Shown: positions 14,894-24,109, numbered from the stretch's first letter. The stretch is DNA of 64,000 nt from an uncultured Armatimonadota bacterium (GCA_903927025.1 CAIYLG010000021.1:1-64000); one strand, 5' to 3'. Notes: generated by a model from the sequence alone, not told the origin. Numbers and translations are program-made.

Positions 14894-17769
14894 ACCTCGC
14901 TCACACCCTTGGCTGGACGCTCGTCCACTCCCTTTGGGAGATCGCACTCGTCGCCCTCGTCCTGTTCCTAGTCGGCCTCTTCCTGCCACGATCAAACGCA
15001 CGCCTGCGTTACGGGCTGGCCCTGGCAGCGCTGGTTCTTTGTCTTGCAGGACCGATCGCTACTTACTCTCTGCTAAGTCCTGCTACTCCCGCCCAGGCCC
15101 AACCGAATACCCATACAAGTGCGTCTCTATCGCCCACCTCTCCAAGGGGAGTGGTCGCCTCTCAACCTGTCAAATTGGCTGAGAGCGCACCGGTTAAGGT
15201 GACTTTGCGACAAAGGATTGACGAATTTCTTCCAAAGGCGGTACTCCTCTGGATCTTCGGAATGGCGCTGATGTGCGTTCGGCTCATCGGCGGACTGACG
15301 ACGATTCAAAGTTTGATAAAGCGGTCACCGCGGGTCTCCGATCCTCAATGGCTCGGTGTGCTTACTTCAATCTCGAATCGCCTCAAAGTGAAAGGATCGG
15401 TTGAGCTCAGGATGTCGGATCGGATCGAGACTCCGATCGTAGTCGGACTCCTCAAGTCGGTCGTCATCTTCCCTGCAAGCGCGCTCATGAAGCTGCCACC
15501 CAGCGACGTCGAAGCGCTGATGGCGCACGAACTTGCCCACATTCGCCGGTACGACTACCTCGTCAACTTATGCCAGTCGATCGTGGAGACTGTCCTCTTC
15601 TTTCAGCCTGCCGTTTGGTGGATCTCGTCGGTCGTTCGTTACGAGCGGGAGAACTGTTGCGACGACCTCGCCATCACCATACTGGGTAATCGAGAGCAGT
15701 ACGCGAGAGCCCTCCTCGGCCTGGAGCAGATGCGCCATCCCGTCCCACAACTGGCCCTGGCGGCAAACCAGGGATCTTTGGTCTCTCGAATCAAAAGGAT
15801 TGTCCTTCCCTCTTCGCGCCCACCAATCTCTTCCGCAGGCTGGCTTGCCGCCACAATCATTGCAATCGTGGCGATTGGCCTCACCCAGCGCCTTCATGCC
15901 GCTCCACAACACAGTTCCAAACATCCTGCCCGCAAGTTGTCTTTGAAGGGACGGGTGTTGGACAGCCAAGGGCATCCCGTTGCAGGTGCTTCCGTCTACT
16001 ACACCTTTAGGAACTTCGATACTGGGTCGTCTCAGGAGGTCCGAGTCACATCGGATGTTCATGGATATTACGGCGGGCCGATCCCAGCAGACGACTTCTA
16101 TTCGGTGGTTGCGGAACGAAAGGATCTCGGCATAGGATGGGAGCGATTTGACCGCGAGCTGGGCAAGATCGTAAGGCTACATAAGGTTGGCGATGCAATG
16201 GTCAGGGTTATTGACTCAGCTGGAAAACCGGTTTCGGGAATTCGTGTGGGTCCCAGCAACTATTACGATGGACCATGGGCGACGATTCTTCCAAAGAGCT
16301 TCTCGGTCAAGTTCGGAGGAACGACAACGGTTGCTGGTTTCGCTAAAGTCGGAGGCGTGATGTCAGATTGCTATACCGGGTTTGCAGCAGACGATGACCG
16401 CTATGCTCAAGAGCCTCAGATCTACAAAAACTCAACCGACGGTAAACCGCTTCGAGTCACCGTCTTTCCCGCATACCGAGTTAACGGCACGGTAATGCTG
16501 GACGGAAAAGCTATCCCTGGTGCCCAGATATTTGCTCGGACCAAGAACGGCGTCGCGGGAAATACACGAACAGACCAATCCGGGAGGTTTGAGCTCAAGC
16601 GGCTGGTTTCTGACAAATATCGGGTGACATGCCGGCTGCCGGATCCTCTTAGGGGAGACTGGACAACCCACTCGCTGGAAGCGAACGCTTCAACAAGTCA
16701 CATCCAATCATGTGAGTTCAAGTTGGAAAAGGGAGCACTTCTGCAGGGCAAGGTCGTTGACCAAACCGGTGCTCCGGCCTCAAAAGTTATGGTCAGCGTC
16801 TCCTTAGACGGAGAAGATTCAGATGGCTTGTTTGTCGGTCCAATCGGCCCAGATGGCGCATTCAAAGTAAGGGTGCCAGCTGGTACTCACAAGATCAACC
16901 AGTTCGACCGCTATCAAACTGCAAGCTCGACTATCACTGTCCGCAATGGAGAGACCAAACAAGTGACATTGACCACACCGGCGAAGGAGGATGTCGTCGA
17001 AATAGAGTGCAAAGTGCTCGACGCAGACAGCAAACCAATGGAAGAACACATTCTGAACTACGGGTTCACGGACTCGACAGGAAAGCCTCAAACTCTCACC
17101 GCGCAGACCGGATTTGACGGTACCGCCACCCTGCATCCACAAAAGTCAGAAGTAAGCAGCCTCTGGGTTCGAGCAGGTTCCGATACTCAAGACTCTGGCC
17201 GCGTAAAGGTTGGCCAGGCACACGAGCTCACACTACGCATGCACCGAATCACACCAGACACCGTGTTTGGCAAAGTCGTGGATTCCAGCGGCAAACCGCT
17301 CAAGGGGGTGGAAGTCTGCATCATGCGCTTCTTTGAACCAGGGCGAGCGATGACGACAGAGAACCAAACGACAAACTCACGAGGGGAGTACACATTTACC
17401 CACGTCTACAAGGAAGCAACGTACGTCGTGATGGCGCAGGGACACGGAGTTGCGGACAGCTTCAGCCCGACCTACCTTCTTGAGCCAAACGGACATAGGA
17501 CTCAGATTCGTTCGATCTCGATGCCACCCGGCCACCCCATCCATGGCCGAATCGTGGATCAGCTCGGCAAGCCAGTCCCTAACGCAAGCGTGTTGGCGCG
17601 GAACAACTCGATGCCATTTGGCTCACTGGCCACCACCGGGAAGGCGGGCACCTTCGCCATTGACCGCCTCGCCGCCGGGAAATACACCCTGACCATCATG
17701 CGAGATGGGAAGATGGCAAATGCCACGGCATCCACAGACAAGTTCGGTACCTACACACTGAACCTCTAA
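14890..17769 (+). CDS. BlaR1-like M56 metallopeptidase fused to about seven carboxypeptidase-regulatory-like domains
   Basis: The GTG start overlaps the blaI stop. The N-terminal third is an integral membrane M56 peptidase. It has TM helices near 15-32, 41-60, 115-133 and 317-331, the zinc motif HELAH at 213-217 and a second motif YERENCCDD with Glu254 as likely third zinc ligand. After the last helix (about 349 to 959) come about seven beta-sandwich modules of the type GRVLDSQGHPVAGASV and GKVVDSSGKPLKGVEV, as in CarboxypepD_reg domains. Classical BlaR1 instead has a penicillin-binding sensor domain there. I infer an extracytoplasmic sensor that responds to a polymer or sugar, cleaves or triggers cleavage of the BlaI-like repressor, and thereby induces the divergent gene. 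Confidence 0.85.
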   Translation: MNLAHTLGWTLVHSLWEIALVALVLFLVGLFLPRSNARLRYGLALAALVLCLAGPIATYSLLSPATPAQAQPNTHTSASLSPTSPRGVVASQPVKLAESAPVKVTLRQRIDEFLPKAVLLWIFGMALMCVRLIGGLTTIQSLIKRSPRVSDPQWLGVLTSISNRLKVKGSVELRMSDRIETPIVVGLLKSVVIFPASALMKLPPSDVEALMAHELAHIRRYDYLVNLCQSIVETVLFFQPAVWWISSVVRYERENCCDDLAITILGNREQYARALLGLEQMRHPVPQLALAANQGSLVSRIKRIVLPSSRPPISSAGWLAATIIAIVAIGLTQRLHAAPQHSSKHPARKLSLKGRVLDSQGHPVAGASVYYTFRNFDTGSSQEVRVTSDVHGYYGGPIPADDFYSVVAERKDLGIGWERFDRELGKIVRLHKVGDAMVRVIDSAGKPVSGIRVGPSNYYDGPWATILPKSFSVKFGGTTTVAGFAKVGGVMSDCYTGFAADDDRYAQEPQIYKNSTDGKPLRVTVFPAYRVNGTVMLDGKAIPGAQIFARTKNGVAGNTRTDQSGRFELKRLVSDKYRVTCRLPDPLRGDWTTHSLEANASTSHIQSCEFKLEKGALLQGKVVDQTGAPASKVMVSVSLDGEDSDGLFVGPIGPDGAFKVRVPAGTHKINQFDRYQTASSTITVRNGETKQVTLTTPAKEDVVEIECKVLDADSKPMEEHILNYGFTDSTGKPQTLTAQTGFDGTATLHPQKSEVSSLWVRAGSDTQDSGRVKVGQAHELTLRMHRITPDTVFGKVVDSSGKPLKGVEVCIMRFFEPGRAMTTENQTTNSRGEYTFTHVYKEATYVVMAQGHGVADSFSPTYLLEPNGHRTQIRSISMPPGHPIHGRIVDQLGKPVPNASVLARNNSMPFGSLATTGKAGTFAIDRLAAGKYTLTIMRDGKMANATASTDKFGTYTLNL

Positions 17770-17776
17770 GAAAACT

Positions 17777-17812
17777 CGCACTCCTCTATTCGGCACCCAT
17801 CCGGGGAGTGCG
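17777..17812 (+). terminator. hairpin after the blaI-blaR1-like operon
   Basis: CGCACTCC (17777-17784) pairs with GGAGTGCG (17805-17812) around a 20-base loop, starting 8 bases after the stop codon. No T-run follows, so termination strength is uncertain. Confidence 0.45.
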
Positions 17813-17901
17813 GGATTCATTAAGCTTGCCAACCGGCCAAAGCATGACCCCAAATCGCGATTGATCCATACTTCAGGGACGCCCAGTTACGCCGAAAGCC
17901 C

Positions 17902-20412
17902 ATGCTCTCCCTACCCATCAGCATCGCCGCCCTTTGGTTCCTTGTTCCGGGAACCACGACCTTCAAGACTCACGAAGCCCAGATCGAGATTGATGGCAAG
18001 GGGGTAATCGTCTCCCTTACTGATCGGAAGACAGGAAAGGAATATATCGCCAAGAGCCAACTGTCGCCATTGCTCAGCATCCACGAGAGCGGCACTCCAT
18101 ATCACGACCTGGTTCGGCCTTCATCAGCCAGTTTTGACAAGCACAAAGAGCTGTTCACCATCCAGTTTCCAACAGGTGCGACTGCCATTGTCAAAGCCGA
18201 GCCTAAACCCGCCTACGTCAAATTCAAGCTGATCACCTTGACCAACAGAGGCAAGGCTGATAACATCGTATGGGGACCAATAAAGACAAGTATCGGCCAA
18301 TATATTGGCGATATCATCGGCGTCGTCCGTGATGAGCACTGGGCGATCGGCCTGCTGGGCCTTGATGACAACACCATTTCCGGCCCACCTGTCGATGGAG
18401 ACTCGCACGGTCTCGGCTACTACGTTCACACCTTCGATCCAAAGAAGTGGCCGGTCCCGCCGGATCTGCACGAGGGGCAGTGGTTCAACCTTGGCGGCGA
18501 TGGCATCAGCGATGTGGCGTTCTCCTCCCACCCGGATGAGTTCTTTCAGAACATCGATGGGCTTGGCGCCAAGCTCGAGCCGGAATTCGGATCCAGTATC
18601 GCGTACCACTCGCGCGATCGACGCATCAGCTATACGCAGACGTGGTCGCTTCTCCCTGGTTTTCCTCGCTCGCGACCACGAACGCAAGTCAGCGATCCCA
18701 TCCCAGGCGTGGACTTCATCGGTTCATCGGTAGCCCTTTATGCTTGCGCCACCGACAAGGGGCTGGAAACCTTACACAAGATCGTTGAAGCAGAGCGACT
18801 TCCGCAGCCCAAGATCGACGGCAAGTGGGTCCATGACCCCGCCCTCCAGCGCCCCGATATCTCCTGGAACGGCGGGCCGCACGACAGGATGATCGAGTAC
18901 GCGGAGGCTCTCACGCTCAATGCTGTGCAGGATGAGGGACAGGGTGAGTACTACGCCAACCCTGTCGACCATTGGCAGGGCAAGCGCGTGGGCTTCTCCG
19001 GCGGTCGAAGTGAAACCTACAAAGATTTCACCGATGAATGCCGCAAGCACGGCATCAAGTATGGCCTGCACACCCTGTGCCTCTTCCTTCAGCCGGGCCG
19101 ATGCAGCGACGTGACGCCCGTTGCCAGCAGTCACCTTCAGACCGTCTGCAGGACCAACCTTGCCAAAAGCCTGAACGAGAGCGACACGGAGATTGTGGTC
19201 ACCGACCCATCGTTTCTTGCGGAGAAGGGCACTTGGCCAAATGGCGACGATTCCAACTTCCTTCAGATCGGCACTGAGATCCTTCAATACACCGCAATCA
19301 GCACCACCGCCCCATGGACCCTAACCGGAATCAAGCGCGGCGTGGATGGAACCAAAGCACAGGCTCATAAATCTGGCGATGTGCTCGCCAAGCTTCAGCA
19401 GAATTGCTACAACGGCTTCTGTCCAGACATGTCGATGACGGAAAAGTACGCCGATTACTATGCAAGCGTCATGACTGAAAACGGCATGGAATACATCGAC
19501 TTCGACGGTCTCGAGAGCACGCTCTACCTGAACCAGGGCTATTACGGGGTGCGTCGATTTATCCGTCGCTTCACGGAATCCTTCGCGAAGTTGAACCACG
19601 GTCACTCTCCCCGCGTGATGGGTGCCGGCATTCTTCCCGGCGAATGGGAGTATGTGGGGAACTGCAACATCGGCGGCGGCAACAACATGTTCGATCCTAT
19701 CGAAAACCGTTGGGGCACGGAGGGCAAAGATGTTCGGCACAGCTTCCAGAACTCATTCCTGCCTCCCACTTTTGGAATCCAGGATTGGCACAGTGACTGG
19801 TCACTTTACGATGCCGAGAACTTGGAGGCGAAGTCAGTCGGCTGGGACGCTACGTACATGCTGGGACTCACCCAGGATGCGGTGGAAAAGAGCGGAGAGA
19901 AAGACTCCATCTTCAAAGCCTTTCGAGCCTGGGAAAACGCCCGAACCGCCAATGCGTTCTCATCCGCGCAAAAGGACGAGCTCAAATCTCTCACCGCCAA
20001 ATATCATCTCGAGCAGGTTGGCCCCAAGTCGTTCTGGCTTACGCCTGTTTCGGAATTGCGATCCGAAGCCAATTCAGGGAATGAATCCATCACGATTCAG
20101 AACCCCAACGCGGCTCAACCTCTTCACTTCGCCCTCCACTATCACGGAGCACCTGGGATGATCCACCTGATCCTTCCCGATGGAAATCAGATGAACTCAG
20201 AGCGACTCATGAGGGAAGGTGATTTTCTTTGCGTCGACGAATCTGGCGTCTATCAAACAGACTCCAACCGCAAGGTGTTCGCTTCGAATCGTTCCAGTGC
20301 TCTTAAGACTCTGCCAGCAGGAAACGCCATTTTCAAGGTCAGCGCCCCGCATGGATCGAAGTTCCAGTTCGTCGTATGGTCCAACGGTCTGCGAGAGAAG
20401 GTGGGCCGGTAA
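17902..20412 (+). CDS. secreted probable TIM-barrel glycoside hydrolase
   Basis: The 836-residue protein starts with a signal peptide (MLSLPISIAALWFLVPG). Its N-terminal 270 residues are a beta-sandwich of the galactose-mutarotase type seen before the barrel in several retaining glycosidases (YVKFKLITLTNRG). The barrel region contains KHGIKYGLHTLCLF, NCYNGFCPDMSMTEKYADYY and MEYIDFDGLEST, where Asp533 or Asp535 at the end of a strand is a likely nucleophile. PRVMGAGILPGEWEY and FGIQDWHSDWSLYDAE follow. The C-terminus is a small beta domain. The layout resembles GH101 or clan GH-D enzymes, but I cannot name the family. It belongs to the secreted carbohydrate block and follows the BlaR1-like gene on the same strand after a hairpin. 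Confidence 0.6.
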   Translation: MLSLPISIAALWFLVPGTTTFKTHEAQIEIDGKGVIVSLTDRKTGKEYIAKSQLSPLLSIHESGTPYHDLVRPSSASFDKHKELFTIQFPTGATAIVKAEPKPAYVKFKLITLTNRGKADNIVWGPIKTSIGQYIGDIIGVVRDEHWAIGLLGLDDNTISGPPVDGDSHGLGYYVHTFDPKKWPVPPDLHEGQWFNLGGDGISDVAFSSHPDEFFQNIDGLGAKLEPEFGSSIAYHSRDRRISYTQTWSLLPGFPRSRPRTQVSDPIPGVDFIGSSVALYACATDKGLETLHKIVEAERLPQPKIDGKWVHDPALQRPDISWNGGPHDRMIEYAEALTLNAVQDEGQGEYYANPVDHWQGKRVGFSGGRSETYKDFTDECRKHGIKYGLHTLCLFLQPGRCSDVTPVASSHLQTVCRTNLAKSLNESDTEIVVTDPSFLAEKGTWPNGDDSNFLQIGTEILQYTAISTTAPWTLTGIKRGVDGTKAQAHKSGDVLAKLQQNCYNGFCPDMSMTEKYADYYASVMTENGMEYIDFDGLESTLYLNQGYYGVRRFIRRFTESFAKLNHGHSPRVMGAGILPGEWEYVGNCNIGGGNNMFDPIENRWGTEGKDVRHSFQNSFLPPTFGIQDWHSDWSLYDAENLEAKSVGWDATYMLGLTQDAVEKSGEKDSIFKAFRAWENARTANAFSSAQKDELKSLTAKYHLEQVGPKSFWLTPVSELRSEANSGNESITIQNPNAAQPLHFALHYHGAPGMIHLILPDGNQMNSERLMREGDFLCVDESGVYQTDSNRKVFASNRSSALKTLPAGNAIFKVSAPHGSKFQFVVWSNGLREKVGR

Positions 20413-20443
20413 CCAGCCTCCTTCTCTCTAAACTACTAGGCAA

Positions 20444-20935
20444 TCAAGGCTTCCAGTGCTTGAGGAAATCGGTCAATGCGCTTGATTCCAGCGACCGCAT
20501 CGATTCGAACTCACCCTGCTTCTGGCTGAAGAGAGGCTTCCCCTTTGAATCTAGGACCGCAAGCGCTGGAACTCCCTTATCGAGAGGCACGCCGTAAGTC
20601 TTGGCGATGTCCTTGTTCTTGTCAAATTTGCCGATGTTGACGTCGACGAGGATGAAGCTCTCTTTGAGCAGAGCGGCGTTGGGCGCATCATGGAAGTACT
20701 TGTCCAGCACGCGGCAGTCTCCGCACCAGTTGCCGCCAAAGTCCAGGATGATTCGCTTGTTTGTCTTCTTGGCCAAGGCGATTGCCGCCTTGATCTCTTT
20801 TGGTGCGACATCTGGCTCTGGATAGATATCCTTCGCCGCTTTGCCTTGAGAAGCGGATGCGGCCTGCGACAGCAGCAGACCCAAGATCGGAATAACCGCC
20901 GTGAAATGTCGTCGAGAAGCGCTCAGATTCTTCAT
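20444..20935 (-). CDS. secreted thioredoxin-fold protein (CGDC)
   Basis: A signal peptide (SRRHFTAVIPILGLLLSQAASA) precedes a thioredoxin fold. The redox motif WCGDC (Cys71 and Cys74) follows KRIILDFGGNW, and the cis-proline region is KGVPALAVLDSKGKPL. The 163-residue size fits a single-domain periplasmic thiol-disulfide protein of the thioredoxin_7/DsbD-gamma type. It would reduce or shuffle disulfides of exported proteins; its partner is not evident. It stands alone, convergent with the TIM-barrel gene. Confidence 0.85.
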   Translation of the reverse strand: MKNLSASRRHFTAVIPILGLLLSQAASASQGKAAKDIYPEPDVAPKEIKAAIALAKKTNKRIILDFGGNWCGDCRVLDKYFHDAPNAALLKESFILVDVNIGKFDKNKDIAKTYGVPLDKGVPALAVLDSKGKPLFSQKQGEFESMRSLESSALTDFLKHWKP

Positions 20936-21386
20936 GCAACCATTCTAACGGTTCGTAACCGTGGTCGCAATCGATCTGAAGGGCGGTGCACCAACACAGC
21001 GACACAAGCGACGATCATTTGGCGCCGATAGACACAGACTGGGCAATTGTTAGGTTCGATTGCTCCCGATCGAACCAGATCTCGAACGCCGAGGGATGAT
21101 TCAAATTCCCTTCCGCGCAAGGGATGACCATCAAATCATGAAACAGCGCGAAAGACTAAACCGCAAGAATATCAAACCAGAGCGCCTCCAAATTCAAAAA
21201 CACAGACCGTTACCCGCGCAGTGGAGCCGAAAGCACAAGCAAATGTAAATTGCTCCGAAAACCACGGTATACTACTGGTGTTACGATCAATTGGTACATT
21301 CTTCGATGGGCTCCCGATTTCGACCGGTCTCAGTATTCGATTTATTGCTTCTGGACCGAAACATCTGAAACAAGGAGACCATTCAA
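20936..21386 (+). other. 451-base intergenic region with the RRM gene promoter
   Basis: I see no convincing gene here. A TATACT -10-like box at 21268-21273 suggests transcription of the RRM gene from about 21280, giving a leader of roughly 105 bases. A 36-codon basic frame (21138-21248) ends just before it but has only a distant ribosome-binding sequence, and I do not call it. Confidence 0.4.
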
Positions 21387-21722
21387 ATGGCTAATAAAAC
21401 ACTTTACGTCGGCAACTTGCCGTATTCCGCGACCGAGTCGCAGCTCACTTCCCACTTCAGCGCCTACGGTGCCAGCAATGCTCGCATCGTTGAGGGCCGA
21501 GGTTTTGGCTTCGTCGACATCGACGGAGACAAGATGGAAGCAGCAATTGCTGACAAGCACAATGGACAGATGGACGGCCGAACTCTGACCGTCAACGAAG
21601 CCAAGCCACGTGAGCCACGCAGCAACAGCGGCGGCGGCGGTGGTGGTTATGGTGGCGGCGGTGGCGGCGGCCGATCGAGCGGCGGCGGCGGCGGTCGATC
21701 CGGCGGCGGCAATCGCTGGTAA
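21387..21722 (+). CDS. glycine-rich RRM RNA-binding protein
   Basis: AAGGAG lies nine bases before the ATG, a strong ribosome-binding site. The first 80 residues form one RNA recognition motif with RNP2 LYVGNLPY and RNP1 GRGFGFVDI. The tail (about 81-111) is almost pure Gly with Arg and Ser (repeated GGGGG and RSSGGGG). This architecture is that of bacterial Rbp/GRP-type single-stranded RNA-binding proteins, often cold-inducible chaperones. It is transcribed alone: it has its own promoter-like box and a clear downstream terminator. Confidence 0.93.
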   Translation: MANKTLYVGNLPYSATESQLTSHFSAYGASNARIVEGRGFGFVDIDGDKMEAAIADKHNGQMDGRTLTVNEAKPREPRSNSGGGGGGYGGGGGGGRSSGGGGGRSGGGNRW

Positions 21723-21745
21723 GAGCGGCTAAACGCTAAAATTGA

Positions 21746-21785
21746 AAAGTGTCACGAGTTAAAGCTCGTGGCACTTTTTTTATTT
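21746..21785 (+). terminator. Rho-independent terminator of the RRM gene
   Basis: AAAAGTGTCACGAG (21746-21759), loop TTAAAG, CTCGTGGCACTTTT form a 13-bp stem with one mismatch, followed by a long T-rich tract. This is the clearest intrinsic terminator in the window. Confidence 0.92.
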
Positions 21786-21848
21786 TTCTCAGCCATCTGG
21801 AGAAACTGGTGGTCTAGTTCAGGAGCGGTAGGATGACGTTACTTCGCT

Positions 21849-22343
21849 ATGAGAAGCCAAAATCATGTCCCCAGACTCTCATTGGCAATGAGGAGAATCG
21901 ATAAGGCAGTCGGCGGCTTGGTTGTCATCTGCGCAATCTGCATGACCATCAGCTATGCGGACGCTCTCAGCGTGAGTGGACTTGTCCTAGATCAGATTCG
22001 TCACCATGTCACACCAACCTACACCTACTCACAGATATGGCTCTTCCCATCAACTTTGAACATCAAACTCCCTCCAAACTGGGAGCTGCTTCGGGTCATC
22101 CAGTGGAGTCACATGGCTTTCTGGATTATTTTCGCCCTGGCTGGGTTCGGCGTGTATAGAAACTCACACATCGGGTTTGCGGCGACCATGATGCTGGGTT
22201 TACTACTTTGGGCTGACGGGCCACAAGCGGGTGTCATCGGAACGGGAATATCGGTCCTATCCGCATTCAGGCTGATCGTGGAGCGCACACGGCGTCGTAA
22301 CTCGGCAAGCAGCTTTGACCAGACATGTCCCCCGGAAATGTGA
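21849..22343 (+). CDS. small integral membrane protein, unknown function
   Basis: The 164-residue protein has about four hydrophobic segments: GGLVVICAICMTISYA, AFWIIFALAGFGVY, GFAATMMLGLLLWA and GVIGTGISVLSAF. Between the first two is an extracytoplasmic loop with several aromatic residues. An internal ATG at 21888 (MRRIDKAVGG) gives a more usual basic N-terminus and may be the true start. No family is recognised. It precedes the MoxR operon by 36 bases on the same strand and may be its first gene. Confidence 0.55.
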   Translation: MRSQNHVPRLSLAMRRIDKAVGGLVVICAICMTISYADALSVSGLVLDQIRHHVTPTYTYSQIWLFPSTLNIKLPPNWELLRVIQWSHMAFWIIFALAGFGVYRNSHIGFAATMMLGLLLWADGPQAGVIGTGISVLSAFRLIVERTRRRNSASSFDQTCPPEM

Positions 22344-22379
22344 CCGACACGGAGTCAATTCCGGGAGTAGGCTGGATAA

Positions 22380-23177
22380 ATGCGTGCCGGGCGATTCATA
22401 GGGCTGGCCTTGCTGGCGCTTGGCGGCATGAATCAGCTGTGCGCGGCACAGGGATTGACCTCCAGTAAGCTCCCGGTTAACTCGGCCATCAATCAACTTC
22501 AAATAGAGCAGCTCCCGGACACATTCCGGATGAAGATGCTGGTTTGGATTGGAGCCATCTCCTTCATGAGTTCACTGGCTGCTTTCCTCACCCGTCGATT
22601 TGATTGGCAGCACCGCCGCTCCGACCAAACCTGTAGCCACTGCCGAAATCTCCACGTCCGAACCGGCTCAATCGCCCTCATGGCAGACACCGCCGCCACC
22701 GCGGCCTTCTTCTATCTCATCGCCCTGCCTTTCGCGGCTGCCCTTCGAGAGGAAGGACTTGGCCTTCTGGCGCTCGCCACCACCATACTTATGTTCCTCG
22801 CCCTTGCCCTCCTTATCACCGCTGCCGGCACCGTGCTTGGCATGATGAACCTCAATCCCAATCGTAGCCGAGACAGCTTTCTTGTCGGTCTGAGACTGGT
22901 CGGGTTCACCGCCGGTGCAGTTGTACTTTTAGGCGGCTTCACGACTGAAGCCGTCGCCTCAAACCTCAGCGGTCTCCTCGGTTCGGCACTTGGGGAAAGG
23001 CTCTTATCGGACATCGGCGCCGAACCAGTGCGGGAAACTGCCTTTGTCCTGACTGGCGGAATTGCCGCATCGGTCCTCCTCCGCTGGGTGATTCCGTTTC
23101 TGCTCGGCAGCCGCCCGCTGGCCCTCGTTCGCAGCGGTGCGCCGCTGCACCGAGGGCTCCAGGGAGCCAAGGCATGA
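22380..23177 (+). CDS. multi-pass membrane protein at the head of the MoxR operon
   Basis: The 265-residue protein has a signal or anchor at the N-terminus, a TM helix near 52-68, a cytoplasmic-looking segment with CSHC (one possible metal-binding pair), and at least four further TM helices between 100 and 250. No known domain is recognised. Its stop overlaps the moxR start by 4 bases (ATGA), which ties it translationally to MoxR and suggests it is a membrane partner of that ATPase system. Confidence 0.7.
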   Translation: MRAGRFIGLALLALGGMNQLCAAQGLTSSKLPVNSAINQLQIEQLPDTFRMKMLVWIGAISFMSSLAAFLTRRFDWQHRRSDQTCSHCRNLHVRTGSIALMADTAATAAFFYLIALPFAAALREEGLGLLALATTILMFLALALLITAAGTVLGMMNLNPNRSRDSFLVGLRLVGFTAGAVVLLGGFTTEAVASNLSGLLGSALGERLLSDIGAEPVRETAFVLTGGIAASVLLRWVIPFLLGSRPLALVRSGAPLHRGLQGAKA

Positions 23178-24109
23178 GAGAGCAGCTCTCCAGCATTCAG
23201 TCTCTCGTTGACAATGTCTCCAAGGTTGTCGTCGGAAAGGACGAGACCATCCGCCTTATCATCGCCAGCCTCCTGTCTCGCGGTCACGTTCTTCTGGAGG
23301 ACAAGCCCGGCGTCGGCAAGACGATGCTCGCTCGAGCCCTTGCCCGAAGCGTCGACTGTGGCTTCAAGCGAATTCAGTGCACGCCGGACCTTCTGCCCGC
23401 CGATGTCACTGGCTATTTCGACCCCCGATCCCGCGAGTTTCGAGCCGGTCCAGTCTTCACCAACATCCTCCTCGCAGATGAACTCAACCGAGCCACCCCG
23501 CGGACCCAAAGCGCGCTCTTGGAAGCGATGGGAGAGGGGCAGGTGAGCATCGAAGGTGAAACTTACCTCCTGCCCGATCCGTTCATCGTCATCGCCACCC
23601 AGAACCCCGTCGAGCATCGAGGCGTAAACGATCTGCCCGAAGCGCAGCTCGACCGGTTCCAAGTTCTACTCACCCCTGGCTACCCTAGCGAAGCCGACGA
23701 GAAGAAGATCCTTATGAACCGCCAGGTCCGCGATCCGCTGCTTGATCTCTCGCCGGTGATGGATATCAATCAGCTGCGCGACTTGATCGCCCTGGTTCCC
23801 AAGGTCGTGATGAGCGAGTCATTGGTTGACTACGTGATTCATCTCGTTCGTGCCACCCGGACTTCGCCGCTCCTTTACGTCGGCGCGAGTCCCCGCTGTG
23901 CCATCCAGCTCATGCAGCTCAGCCGAGCCCATGCCCTGGTCGAAAACCGCTCATACGTGGTTCCAGATGATGTGAAGCGCCTCGCCGCCCACGTCCTTCC
24001 CCACCGCGTTCTGCCGAACACAACTTCCAGCGAAACCATGAACACCACCGAGTGGAAGCAGGAGATCGTGAAGCGACTCATCGACGAGACTCGCCCGCCC
24101 ATGTCCTAA
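23174..24109 (+). CDS. moxR: MoxR-family AAA+ ATPase
   Basis: The 311-residue protein has the complete MoxR core: Walker A GVGKT within residues 41-50, Walker B ILLADE ending with Asp102-Glu103, sensor 1 VIATQNP (139-145) with Asn144, and the MoxR-typical GPVFTNILLADELNRA and EAQLDRF. A C-terminal lid domain follows. MoxR ATPases act as chaperones for assembly or activation of envelope or metal-containing complexes, usually with VWA-domain partners. Here the next gene is the usual DUF58 partner, but I see no VWA gene in the operon. Confidence 0.95.
   Translation: MREQLSSIQSLVDNVSKVVVGKDETIRLIIASLLSRGHVLLEDKPGVGKTMLARALARSVDCGFKRIQCTPDLLPADVTGYFDPRSREFRAGPVFTNILLADELNRATPRTQSALLEAMGEGQVSIEGETYLLPDPFIVIATQNPVEHRGVNDLPEAQLDRFQVLLTPGYPSEADEKKILMNRQVRDPLLDLSPVMDINQLRDLIALVPKVVMSESLVDYVIHLVRATRTSPLLYVGASPRCAIQLMQLSRAHALVENRSYVVPDDVKRLAAHVLPHRVLPNTTSSETMNTTEWKQEIVKRLIDETRPPMS

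Noticed and set aside
21138-21248. 36-codon very basic small frame before the RRM gene
   Set aside because: The only ribosome-binding-like sequence (AAGGG) is 14 bases from the ATG, and the composition could arise by chance.
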